The position numbers were made by a program, and so were the translations under genes. This document shows positions 1 to 7,966 of a stretch of 22,890 nt of DNA, piece by piece. The notes below the pieces were generated by a model. It saw only the letters and a program-made list of their open reading frames with translations, searched no databases and was not told where the DNA came from. The stretch is from the IMG/VR virus record IMGVR_UViG_3300042375_000193, positions 1 through 22,890 of that record; one strand, written 5' to 3'. Source of the stretch: a virus. How positions within the stretch are numbered: position 1 is the stretch's first letter; each line of letters begins with the position of its first letter.

Positions 1-881
<881 letters not shown>

Positions 882-885
<4 letters not shown>

Positions 886-1166
886 GATGACACCGCTCTG
901 AGAGCTTGCGCTGCAGGTAGTTGAAAAGTACCAGCGATGAGATTACATACACCGTTGTAATCAAGACGATTAGTGTCAGTCGTACCCGCAATCGCATTGA
1001 GAACTCCCACTGTGTCTGTTAAGTTTGTAGATACTGAACGTGCCACTGCCCATTGACGAGCAGCAAGTGCTTCACCAACCATTGCTCCTGGTGTTCGATA
1101 GGTGCCACCATTAGCCAAACGATTAAGTTCATCTAATAACGTTGTGCCGTACTGTCCTAGTGCCAC
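882..1166 (-). CDS. Conserved small phage protein, 94 aa, function unknown
   Basis: A 94-aa protein beginning MALGQYGTTLLDELNRLANGG and ending AAQALRAVSS, mostly helical by appearance. The start is GTG at 1164-1166, with AAGGAG 6 nt upstream, which fixes it well. The segment DYNGVCNLIAGT followed by LPAAQALR recalls small proteins in the tail-fibre regions of actinophages, but no function is known to me. It sits between a cluster of tiny basic proteins and the fibre adaptor and overlaps the latter by 4 nt, so it is probably a late virion or fibre-region protein. Confidence 0.75.
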
Positions 1167-1177
1167 CTATATCTCCT

Positions 1178-1339
1178 TTACTTCTTCTTGGTTTTCTTTG
1201 CTGCAGCGTTATCTACTAGATTTGGGTATGGTCGTCCTGCTGCCTTAGCCCGTGCCTTTGCTGCAGTCTTTTGCTTTGGCGTTAGCGCCTTTGATTTCTT
1301 TTTAGGATTTGGTTTATCCCAGAATGCTGTCTTCTTCAT
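1178..1339 (-). CDS. Very basic 53-aa protein
   Basis: Short frame from ATG at 1337-1339 to TAA at 1178-1180, giving MKKTAFWDKPNPKKKSK... and ending AAAKKTKKK. About a third of residues are Lys or Arg; acidic residues are few and there is no membrane segment. The start overlaps the stop of the preceding gene (1336) in an ATGA junction, and the next gene follows after 11 nt that carry its ribosome-binding site, so its place in the operon is firm. The composition suggests nucleic-acid binding or packaging inside the head, but that is inference; no family is recognised. Confidence 0.75.
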   Translation of the reverse strand: MKKTAFWDKPNPKKKSKALTPKQKTAAKARAKAAGRPYPNLVDNAAAKKTKKK

Positions 1340-1614
1340 TTGCAACTACAATCCCAAGCACGAAGTGACTTGTTAATTCTTGAGTTCGGATCTTTAGCTG
1401 TCTTACTAGAAGTGTTCTTTGCCTTCATCCCACACATACGACCACAGAAAGACTTGCGCCTAGCTGCAGACTTAGGAGACTTAGCAGCCTCGGCCTTCTT
1501 AACTGGAGGCTTGAGATTCATACCCGCAGCTTTGGCAGAGGCACGACCTTTTGCATTCAGGCCACCCTTGGGGTTCTTACCCTCTGCTCTTTGCCACGCT
1601 GGAGACTTAGCCAT
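1336..1614 (-). CDS. Conserved basic protein, DUF6321-like, 92 aa
   Basis: A 92-aa Lys-rich protein. The N-terminal stretch PAWQRAEGKNPKGGLNAKGR (about residues 5-24) is a pattern I associate with a conserved domain of unknown function found in phages and some bacteria (labelled DUF6321 as far as I recall). It is followed by a short LKPPVK motif, a SFCGRMCGM segment with two Cys, and an SLRAWDC end. It starts at ATG 1612-1614, overlapping the previous TAA in a TAATG junction. The function is unknown; composition and place among other basic mini-proteins point to a DNA-associated or structural part. The overlapping plus-strand frame is a shadow. Confidence 0.8.
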   Translation of the reverse strand: MAKSPAWQRAEGKNPKGGLNAKGRASAKAAGMNLKPPVKKAEAAKSPKSAARRKSFCGRMCGMKAKNTSSKTAKDPNSRINKSLRAWDCSCK

Positions 1615-1736
1615 TACTTAGCAGACTTACCCATCGCACCGGTTTGGAGTGATTCGTATGTCTCATACTTCTTAGCACCATCATATTGCTTGTCAGGTGT
1701 TGGGTACTTTGTGATGTCTTCTTCGTAGTTTTCCAT
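1614..1736 (-). CDS. Small protein, 40 aa
   Basis: ATG at 1734-1736 to TAA at 1614-1616: begins MENYEEDITKYPTPDKQ and ends GAMGKSAK. Both ends use one-base TAATG junctions with the neighbouring genes, which is the main support for its reality. Tyr-rich and mixed charge, no motif recognised. The sequence KQYDGAKKYETYESL looks like a single amphipathic helix. Function unknown. Confidence 0.65.
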   Translation of the reverse strand: MENYEEDITKYPTPDKQYDGAKKYETYESLQTGAMGKSAK

Positions 1737-1864
1737 TACTTCTTCTTCCCCATCTTCTTAACCTGCTTCTTAATCATTTTCTTGCCAGTCTTCTTAGCTG
1801 CCATCTTAGCCATTGCCATACCTTTTGCTGTGTATGGGTATTCTTTTCCACCTACGTTTGGCAT
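1736..1864 (-). CDS. Very basic 42-aa protein
   Basis: ATG at 1862-1864 to TAA at 1736-1738: starts MPNVGGKEYPYTAKGMAMAK and ends in a Lys run (VKKMGKKK). AAGGAG lies about 6 nt before the start. The N-terminal pattern PNVGGKxYPYTAKGMA recalls short phage proteins seen in virion gene clusters. It is coupled to the next gene by TAATG. With about 14 Lys in 42 residues it is probably nucleic-acid or capsid-interior associated, by inference only. Confidence 0.7.
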   Translation of the reverse strand: MPNVGGKEYPYTAKGMAMAKMAAKKTGKKMIKKQVKKMGKKK

Positions 1865-1873
1865 TGCTTCTCC

Positions 1874-2146
1874 TTAGTTTTTGAAGGTCATTGAGATCCC
1901 ATCGAAAGCCTTACCAGCCTCGTTGGAAAGTTTAACTGCTGCATCTATATCTTTGCTCTTTGTTGAACGAGGTTCTATACCTTGCCGTGTTGCATCGTAA
2001 TAGGACTGTAGTTCCCTATCGTGTTGCTTAGCAGTAGGTAGTTCTCTGTGGTTTGCCACACCTACGCTCAACTCTAGTTCTCCCACTTTGCAACCAAAGC
2101 AATCTTCTACATACTCAAGATGCGTGGTGCGTCTATGTAAACTCAT
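1874..2146 (-). CDS. Conserved phage protein with CFGCK motif, 90 aa
   Basis: I chose ATG at 2144-2146 (MSLHRRTTHLEYVEDCFGCK) over an in-frame TTG at 2159-2161. The ATG overlaps the upstream stop in an ATGA junction, and the family I recall begins at this point. Residues 16-19 are C-F-G-C, preceded by His5 or His9 candidates, so a small metal site is possible. The C-terminal half (RELQSYYDATRQGIEPRSTK) looks helical. Similar proteins are common in actinophage head or tail regions without assigned function. Confidence is high that it is a gene and low on its role. Confidence 0.8.
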   Translation of the reverse strand: MSLHRRTTHLEYVEDCFGCKVGELELSVGVANHRELPTAKQHDRELQSYYDATRQGIEPRSTKSKDIDAAVKLSNEAGKAFDGISMTFKN

Positions 2147-2466
2147 ACTGGAGTTAACCAACTTCCATATCCTGCAGCAGTAAGCACACCTGCCTGGTAG
2201 TCGCTAATCTCGTACTCGTGTCCACCAAGGAAGTAATAACTAGCTGCTGCTAGATCATCTTGGCTTGGAGTCAACGTAGCAGTTACTGTAGTTCCATTAA
2301 CAATTAAAGTCTGTCCTCGTGGGATATCAGTCATACTAGGAGCAATAGCTCCATCAATGGTGCCACCATTAAAGCGACGACCTGCAAGGCGTGAGTATGG
2401 AGTGAACTCGTTATAGTCCGTTCCCCAAGTTTGCCACTGGTAGGGAGTCATTAGTGTGTATGCCAT
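2143..2466 (-). CDS. Small virion-region protein, 107 aa
   Basis: ATG at 2464-2466 is preceded by AGGAAAGG about 6 nt upstream, which favours it over an in-frame TTG six bases further out. The protein starts MAYTLMTPYQWQTWGTDYN and ends with YYFLGGHEYEISDYQAGVL then a Gly/Tyr-rich tail. That end resembles small proteins encoded just after capsid genes in phages, where head-completion or head-tail joining proteins often lie. No defined family is recognised. It is the first gene after the capsid gene, separated from it by a hairpin at 2488-2511. Confidence 0.75.
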   Translation of the reverse strand: MAYTLMTPYQWQTWGTDYNEFTPYSRLAGRRFNGGTIDGAIAPSMTDIPRGQTLIVNGTTVTATLTPSQDDLAAASYYFLGGHEYEISDYQAGVLTAAGYGSWLTPV

Positions 2467-2487
2467 ATCCAACCTTTCCTAAGTGAC

Positions 2488-2511
2488 AGGGGTGGGTTTG
2501 ACCCCACCCCT
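2488..2511. terminator. Strong GC-rich hairpin between capsid gene and downstream genes
   Basis: Perfect 9-bp inverted repeat AGGGGTGGG / CCCACCCCT with a 6-nt loop, lying in the 63-nt gap after the capsid stop (2530) and before the next gene start (2466). There is no T tract on either strand, so it is more likely an attenuator, partial terminator or mRNA-stabilising element that sets the capsid level above downstream genes than a full intrinsic terminator. Confidence 0.6.
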
Positions 2512-2529
2512 GCCGTTGCACTAGCGGAA

Positions 2530-3711
2530 TTATCCGTTTGTTGCGGCTGACTCAATGCGATAGAGCGCAGCTTCACGAAGGCGTGCAAAGCCTCCGAAGT
2601 AGTACCAACCGATTGTGCGGAAACGACGTAGCGCATCAATCTCTGGACCGATAACGGTTGAGATATCTGCAGCCTGTGCTTCAGCCAATGCTTCACGACC
2701 AGCGACGATTGCGCGGTAGTTGTTGGTGAATGTAACAGTACCTGTGTCTGCTGCTGAAGTAACGTTAGTTGCTGTCAGTGCATAGGTAAATGTTGTTGTT
2801 GATGGTACAGATGCGATTGTAAATGTACCGTTAAGTGTTGTTGCAGTTACGCAAGCAACTGTTACGACCTGGCCTACGCCAAGACCGTGAGCAACTGCTG
2901 TAGTAATTGTTGCAACGTTTGATGTCAATGCACTGTTAGTGATTGACACTGTAGGTGTGATACCTGTTGACAACTTTAGACCGTTTAGGACACGTGGTGT
3001 CTCAACGATGAAAGCGCCTTCGATAACGCCTACTGCACCAGCAACGAACGGTGTACGCTCAACGTACTTTGTTAGCTCCTGGAAGCCACCTGTACCAGTT
3101 TCAGCACGAAGATCGGCTGACTGACGTGGGTGTAGGTATGCAGCATATAGTTCACCCATACGAGGCAATGCCTTGTTTGTGCGTAGTGATACAACAGCGT
3201 TACGGATATCCGCAACTGTCATTGTGTCTACTGGGAGAATTCCTGATGATGCAGTTGGAACAGTTCCTGATGGACCGTTTGAGTAGATCACGTTAGTTCC
3301 TGCTGAGAGGACCTGACCTACTACGTTGTCAATAGAATCTGCTGCGTTGTAAGCGATGATGTCAGCAAGAGCTGAATCAACATCGTTGAAAGAAGTTAGG
3401 TTTAGCTTCTTTGTTGTTGTAACTGCTGAACCGTATTCGTTCAGTGTTACTGTAACCTGTGATGGGTTACCTAGTGCAATGCTTGAAACATCTGAAGTTT
3501 CTGTCAATGTAGATGTAGCCTGAGCCAAATCTGAATAGATTGAGAAAACAACTGATGATCCTGGCATAGCCTGTTGCACGGGCTTAACATCAGCTAATGA
3601 ACGCATAACAGGAATGGAACGTAGTGCCATTCTTACATACTGGTCGTATGCTGCTTGTACGAGTGAGCTGATGCTAGACGTGGTTGTGGGGGTACCTGTT
3701 GGGATAGCCAT
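2530..3711 (-). CDS. Major capsid protein (N4-gp56-like HK97 fold) with Ig-like insertion
   Basis: A 393-aa protein. The N-terminal QAAYDQYVRMALRSIPVMR (about 19-37), the central GELYAAYLHPRQSADLR (about 186-202) and the C-terminal AIVAGREALAEAQ with IGPEIDALRRFRTIGWYYFGG (about 334-374) match the layout of N4-gp56-type major capsid proteins, which have the HK97 fold and build the icosahedral shell. Residues about 252-327 interrupt this core with a Thr/Val-rich beta segment (ALTSNVATITTAVAHGLGVG ... TTTFTYAL) of the type found in phage surface Ig-like modules. The start is ATG at 3709-3711, with AAAGG about 11 nt upstream. It lies directly after the scaffold gene, the usual order. The capsid call is firm; the family label is from memory of the pattern. 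Confidence 0.88.
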   Translation of the reverse strand: MAIPTGTPTTTSSISSLVQAAYDQYVRMALRSIPVMRSLADVKPVQQAMPGSSVVFSIYSDLAQATSTLTETSDVSSIALGNPSQVTVTLNEYGSAVTTTKKLNLTSFNDVDSALADIIAYNAADSIDNVVGQVLSAGTNVIYSNGPSGTVPTASSGILPVDTMTVADIRNAVVSLRTNKALPRMGELYAAYLHPRQSADLRAETGTGGFQELTKYVERTPFVAGAVGVIEGAFIVETPRVLNGLKLSTGITPTVSITNSALTSNVATITTAVAHGLGVGQVVTVACVTATTLNGTFTIASVPSTTTFTYALTATNVTSAADTGTVTFTNNYRAIVAGREALAEAQAADISTVIGPEIDALRRFRTIGWYYFGGFARLREAALYRIESAATNG

Positions 3712-3743
3712 TTGTGGTCTAGCCTTTCTTGTTTAGGATCGGA

Positions 3744-4208
3744 TTAGAGTCCAGACAATCTAATAACATCATCCAGTTCTTCTTTGCTGTTTGCATTCAT
3801 TAGTTTTTGCATAATGTCTCCGTTATGTTCTGGTGATACACCAGAATCTGCGGAGTTTGTCATACGCTTATATGCGGCAGCATCGTTTGGATTTACATTA
3901 GGTGTCTGGTTTTGGCTTACTTCAATGCCGAATACATCGGCATAGTCTTCAAGCCATTTAGATACAGACTCTTCAGTTGGGTCTATATCCTGTGGGATAA
4001 ATGAAGCAATTTTGCTGTTTACCCCGCGAGCTGCGAGGGCATCCTTTATTGCTCTTTCGCGTTGGCCCTTACTTAAAGTTTCAAACTGAGAACGAAGTTC
4101 TTGCAGTTCTTTATCTTTTTGTTTTGATGCCTTGCGTAGTTGCTTTACTAGATCGTTAGACGAATCTTCTGTGAAGTCGTCGTCATCCTCGTAGTCGTAA
4201 TTGGACAT
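3744..4208 (-). CDS. Capsid scaffolding protein
   Basis: A 154-aa, acidic, mainly helical protein: an Asp/Glu-rich head (MSNYDYEDDDDFTED), a coiled coil at about 18-60 (KQLRKASKQKDKELQELRSQ), then ARGVNSKIASFIPQDIDPTE and a C-terminal helix (SKEELDDVIRLSGL). This is the usual form of phage scaffold proteins, which guide procapsid assembly and then leave or are degraded. It sits immediately upstream of the capsid gene with a 32-nt gap. GGAGAAGG about 6 nt before the ATG at 4206-4208 supports the start. Confidence 0.82.
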   Translation of the reverse strand: MSNYDYEDDDDFTEDSSNDLVKQLRKASKQKDKELQELRSQFETLSKGQRERAIKDALAARGVNSKIASFIPQDIDPTEESVSKWLEDYADVFGIEVSQNQTPNVNPNDAAAYKRMTNSADSGVSPEHNGDIMQKLMNANSKEELDDVIRLSGL

Positions 4209-4327
4209 AGTGGTCCTTCTCCCTATTAGTTGTTGGCATAGGCCTCATATTCGTTTGGGGAAACGGTATGGCTCCTACTTCTGGTCTTGTTATCGCTCCA
4301 CTAGGCCAGTCGTTCTAGTGGCAGGCT
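4209..4327 (-). other. Unexplained 119-nt gap, possible decayed short gene
   Basis: No single frame is open with a start codon. On the minus strand one frame reads SGAITRPEVGAIPFPQT (about 4302-4252) with no usable start. Another frame continues as NEYEAYANN and a stop at 4226-4228. Joined by one frame change near 4252 they would give a plausible short protein end. This could be chance, a remnant or an assembly indel. The final 16 nt hold the scaffold ribosome-binding site. Confidence 0.3.
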
Positions 4328-5680
4328 TTATAGTACTCCGGCTCTGTCTCGTGCTATTGCACCAGCACCGGCACTACCGCTAAATGCGGCAGTTTCTAGT
4401 GATGTTAATTTCTTACGCTGCTTTGCAGCCTCTGTTGAACCAGCAAGTCCAAAGACTTCAGCTTCTGCTGTTGTCTGTGTGTATGGAGATTGCTTGTAAA
4501 TCTCTGCTAGTTGTCCACCACGTGGAGCAACTTCTGCAACTGTCTGGAAACCTTGTTGTGCTTGAGCCTTGGTAATACCGGCTGCGCCTAGTTCACCTGC
4601 ACGAGTACCTGTGATTCCTAGTCCTGCTTGAGTAGCAGCGCCACCAATTTCTGCAGCAGTTACCTTGCGCTTAATATCGGTAAGTGCCTTAGTAGGATCA
4701 AGTGTGTAAGCCAAGATATCGCCGTTAGTAATATCTGGATAAAATGCTTTAAGAGATGCAAGAACTTCTGGATTAGCATTAAGAACACGAGACTGTGCAG
4801 TCATTATACGGTCTTCTAATTCAGTTGCAGATACATCGTTAGCAATAAACTTGTTGAATCCTTCTTGGATTCCCATATCACCACGTGTGTAATACTCTGC
4901 AGGTAGGCCATAGTTACGCATAATGTTCTGGTACTGGTCTTCAAGGCCTAGATACTCAGCCTCTGAGATAGCAGCAAGGCCCTTTTGAATACGTTGAGCA
5001 TTAGCAGCAAAGCGCTTCTTATAGGCATCTGTCTCACGTAGTTTAATTGTAAACTCTGATGGTGATGCTCCGCCTGTGATTAAACCCTTAAGTGGTTCAA
5101 CCAGCGCTTCTAGTCCATATTGCTTAAATTGAGAATAAAGCAAGTCGTAGGCAGATTGACGTTCACCTTGTGCTGCTGCAGCAGCAGTTTCTGCTGCAAT
5201 CTGTGCAGCAGATTTTAGGCCAGTTTGAGTAATGGTTTTAGTATCTTCAGTATCTTCAGTGTCACCTTCAGTTACAACTTCAACACCATTTTTATATGTT
5301 TTACCACCCTCGGTGCCAGTAAAAGGAACACCACTAAAGTAAAGTATTCCACCAAGCATTTGAAAAACATTACTTCCAACTTTAGCCAAAGATGCTGGAT
5401 CGGTATTTTTAGTAGAGGATATATTGCTACCAGGTACACCAAGTAATCCACCCTTAGCAGTAAAAGATTTAAGTGCTGCAGTTGTTCTAGCTGCTTCTTG
5501 AGCAATAGGAGATGATGCAAGGCGTGCTGCAGTTACTTGTTGAGCACGGGTTAAAGGCTTTGATGAAGCGCTTGCTTGTCCTATTGCAGCAATTCTAGCT
5601 TTTTCTGCTATGTCTGCTGCTTTTGCTGCAGCTTTTGCTGCAGCCATACGTGCTTCGGCTGCGTCTTCGTATGCTCCCAT
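4328..5680 (-). CDS. Conserved virion-module protein, 450 aa
   Basis: A 450-aa protein. It has an Ala-rich helical N-terminus (MGAYEDAAEARMAAAKAAAK), a short acidic repeat (TEGDTEDTEDTKT, about 137-149), an Ala-rich helix, and a helical C-terminal half. The segment ending TQTTAEAEVFGLAGSTEAAK with RKKLTSLETAAFSGSAG near the C-terminus is a pattern I recognise from uncharacterised actinophage proteins encoded near the scaffold. It has no signal peptide or membrane segment. It starts at ATG 5678-5680, 3 nt after the previous stop. Its place between portal and scaffold, together with two other long helical proteins, suggests an internal or ejected virion protein. This is inference; no enzymatic motif is visible. 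Confidence 0.75.
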   Translation of the reverse strand: MGAYEDAAEARMAAAKAAAKAADIAEKARIAAIGQASASSKPLTRAQQVTAARLASSPIAQEAARTTAALKSFTAKGGLLGVPGSNISSTKNTDPASLAKVGSNVFQMLGGILYFSGVPFTGTEGGKTYKNGVEVVTEGDTEDTEDTKTITQTGLKSAAQIAAETAAAAAQGERQSAYDLLYSQFKQYGLEALVEPLKGLITGGASPSEFTIKLRETDAYKKRFAANAQRIQKGLAAISEAEYLGLEDQYQNIMRNYGLPAEYYTRGDMGIQEGFNKFIANDVSATELEDRIMTAQSRVLNANPEVLASLKAFYPDITNGDILAYTLDPTKALTDIKRKVTAAEIGGAATQAGLGITGTRAGELGAAGITKAQAQQGFQTVAEVAPRGGQLAEIYKQSPYTQTTAEAEVFGLAGSTEAAKQRKKLTSLETAAFSGSAGAGAIARDRAGVL

Positions 5681-5683
5681 TAT

Positions 5684-7324
5684 TTACCCCTGGAATCCAA
5701 AGTCCTGAAGGACCTTAAGTGCTGCGTTTGAAACTTCTTCTTTAGCAGCACCTGTGTACTGCCAACGATTATCTTGACGTAACGCTTTCTTAAAATCGTA
5801 CAGGTTCATATCACCCTTATCAGTAATAGCCATACGAAGAGTACTATCGTTAAGGTCAATTTGGTTGGGATCTAACTCAAGGGTAGATGCCATAGTTTGA
5901 CGATATGGCGCATAGATAGCTTCTAAATCATAACCTTGACCAAGTAAGCCACGTACATATTGTGGTTGTCCTTGTGCAGCTAACATACGAGCATCTTGTG
6001 CTACACGGTTGATATCAATAGAGCCATCTGCTAGACCACGCAATACTGCTGTCTCAATATCGCCACCTGCAGTAATTGCAGAGACATTGGGCAGGATATC
6101 CTTTAGAGAAAAACCGTTTGCCTTAGCAATACCTTGTAATGTTTGGTAGTTCTGTAGTGCTTGACCACCAAAGCCAGTTTGCTTTGTGCCTGTTCCAACG
6201 ATGCTTGTTGTCTTTCCAATGAAAGGAGTAATCAAAGCATTGATTGCTAGTGGATCATCTTCTAAATTACCATCATAAATCTTTTGAGCAACGCTTTGAG
6301 CTTGCTCGTCTGTAAGAGTTACACCAGCAATTTCTTTTGCCTGTGCTTTAACAGAACGTATTTGCTTGCCAAGATACATACCGTATTCGGTATTCTTGAC
6401 ATCTTCGCCAGCCTTAAGAAGATCATTATACTTCTCACGGTTAACAATCTTTGTACGTACTGACTCAGAGTTTCTCTGCCACCAAGGAGTTAACTTTGCT
6501 TTAGAAAGAAATATCGTTGGGTCCATATCAGTAGCTACTGCTTCTACAAGAAGTTCACCAAGTTTAGGATCTAACTTAAAGATATAATCAGGTAGGTCAT
6601 ACCAGAACTCTGTCTTAGCAAGAAGAGTATCTAGTGGAGTTTTAGTTCCGGCTAAGCGTGCTGCATTTTGTGAATCTGTGAAGCCACCTCCAGGAGTTAC
6701 TGTAGGTGTTTCAACAGTCGCACCAGGTGTACTAGGCGCTGGCTTTGTTTTGCCTCCAGTGCTTGGCAAAGGTGTCTTAGTTAAAGCACCAGGCTTTACC
6801 TCAGGCTTAGCGCCTGCAACTACTGATGGTTTTGTACCAGTTGAAGTTATTGTTTGAAATCCAGGCACTGCAGTTTTAGTTAACTCTGCACGAGCTTCAA
6901 TCTTATTAACTGCTCGCTTATTTATGGATGTCAATGCACCCTTGTAGTCATCTACAAGGTCTTCCATATCTGTTTTAATCTTTTCAGCAGCAGCACTTGT
7001 TGGGTCAAGTTGGAGATCAAGGGCTTCCTGTAATTTTGCATACTTGCCTTCAATAAGTTTTGCTTTTTCTTGGCCCTTTTTTGAGCGCTCTTCAGCAACA
7101 AACTTTTTTAAGACTGTATTAGCTTGCTTTAGATCTTCTTGTAATTTTTCTAATTCTTTTTGGTCTAGTTTGTAATCTCTTAAAGACTTTGCACGTAACT
7201 CTTCTGAGTAGTCAACACCTTCAGCAAATTTCTTATTTGTATTAAGGCTTCTTTTAGCCGTAGAGATAGCACGTTCTATGCGGTCTACGTTTCCTTTAAG
7301 GCGGTTAAATCCTGCTTCAGCCAT
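5684..7324 (-). CDS. Virion-module protein with N-terminal coiled coil, 546 aa
   Basis: A 546-aa protein in three parts. Residues 1-150 are a Lys/Glu-rich coiled coil (for example LKQANTVLKKFVAEERSKK). Residues about 155-215 are a Pro/Thr/Gly linker (KTPLPSTGGKTKPAPSTPG). The rest is a helical domain containing LTPWWQRNSESVRTKI (about 275-290) and a late repeat-like region (LAAQGQPQYVRGLLGQGY). The WWQRNSESVRTK motif occurs in uncharacterised large phage proteins. The ATG at 7322-7324 overlaps the previous stop by one base (TAATG). It is probably part of the internal or ejection protein set with its neighbours of 1561, 213 and 450 aa. A tape-measure role cannot be excluded, but it is short and sits upstream of the capsid gene, which argues against that. 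Confidence 0.75.
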   Translation of the reverse strand: MAEAGFNRLKGNVDRIERAISTAKRSLNTNKKFAEGVDYSEELRAKSLRDYKLDQKELEKLQEDLKQANTVLKKFVAEERSKKGQEKAKLIEGKYAKLQEALDLQLDPTSAAAEKIKTDMEDLVDDYKGALTSINKRAVNKIEARAELTKTAVPGFQTITSTGTKPSVVAGAKPEVKPGALTKTPLPSTGGKTKPAPSTPGATVETPTVTPGGGFTDSQNAARLAGTKTPLDTLLAKTEFWYDLPDYIFKLDPKLGELLVEAVATDMDPTIFLSKAKLTPWWQRNSESVRTKIVNREKYNDLLKAGEDVKNTEYGMYLGKQIRSVKAQAKEIAGVTLTDEQAQSVAQKIYDGNLEDDPLAINALITPFIGKTTSIVGTGTKQTGFGGQALQNYQTLQGIAKANGFSLKDILPNVSAITAGGDIETAVLRGLADGSIDINRVAQDARMLAAQGQPQYVRGLLGQGYDLEAIYAPYRQTMASTLELDPNQIDLNDSTLRMAITDKGDMNLYDFKKALRQDNRWQYTGAAKEEVSNAALKVLQDFGFQG

Positions 7325-7965
7325 TAGCGACCACCACCCAATGCGTTCATAAATGTCTCATAGAAACCAAGGACTTTGTTAGCCTTGCCTTCATCTGTAC
7401 CTGAAATTTGATCTACTAGGTATTGCTTTTCATCTAAACCAGCCATAGTTGTCTGTGTCTGCTTAGCACCCTTACCGTAGGTTGTTGTGCTCGCTGCTTT
7501 ACCTTCAACAGCCTTAAGCATTGCTGAATACTTCTTAATTTCAGCAGCAGTAGCTTTGCGTCCCAAAGTGTCTCTGATGATTGAATCAACTAATTGTTGT
7601 GCAGCCTCTGGCTTATACTTAGTTACGCTAGTAACTGTAGTTGGGCCTGTATCTGTACCTGTGCCACCAAGAGAGACAGTTTCCTGTAGAAACTCATCGC
7701 GTCCCATAGGACGCACTGCGCTGATAGATAAGCGTGCTTCTTCTGCAGCAGAAAATGCTCTTTGTAAAGCAGGTGTATACTTATCAGTAATCTTACCCTT
7801 GTAGTATCCAGCCGCTTTGAGCAACTTGGAGTAACCAGTAATTAGTGCTGGGCTTTTAGCAACAACAGATAAGAACTCTGTGTAATCAGAGGTAGTGTTA
7901 GATTGCTTTTCTTCAGGTGTGCGTGGAGTAATCTTCGCTACACTGCTACTTGAACCTACTGGCAA
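7324..7965 (-). CDS. Conserved protein with peptidoglycan-binding-like segment, 213 aa
   Basis: A 213-aa protein that starts at a TTG (7963-7965) with AGGAG 8 nt upstream, giving MPVGSSSSVAKITPR. Residues about 40-75 (SKLLKAAGYYKGKITDKYTP and the ALQRAF that follows) look like the three-helix peptidoglycan-binding fold (LxxAGYYxGxxDxxxxxALxxAF), normally a cell-wall targeting module. The middle is Thr/Gly-rich; the end GKANKVLGFYETFMNALGGG is a pattern recalled from other actinophages. The gene lies between the giant protein and the coiled-coil protein, 1 nt from each. The wall-binding segment would fit a virion protein that helps penetrate the cell wall during ejection. That role is inference. 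Confidence 0.72.
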   Translation of the reverse strand: MPVGSSSSVAKITPRTPEEKQSNTTSDYTEFLSVVAKSPALITGYSKLLKAAGYYKGKITDKYTPALQRAFSAAEEARLSISAVRPMGRDEFLQETVSLGGTGTDTGPTTVTSVTKYKPEAAQQLVDSIIRDTLGRKATAAEIKKYSAMLKAVEGKAASTTTYGKGAKQTQTTMAGLDEKQYLVDQISGTDEGKANKVLGFYETFMNALGGGR

Positions 7966-7966
7966 T

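Noticed and set aside
1340-1621. Plus-strand 93-codon frame
   Set aside because: Exactly antisense to the DUF6321-like gene, with no ribosome-binding site; the minus-strand product has a recognisable conserved pattern.
2488-2511. Classical intrinsic terminator after the capsid gene
   Set aside because: Stem is strong but neither strand has a T run after it, so full termination is not supported; kept only as a hairpin with possible attenuating role.
4230-4250. Mini-frame starting MRPMPTTNRE on the minus strand overlapping the scaffold start
   Set aside because: Only 21 codons, no own ribosome-binding site, and it runs into the scaffold gene in another frame.
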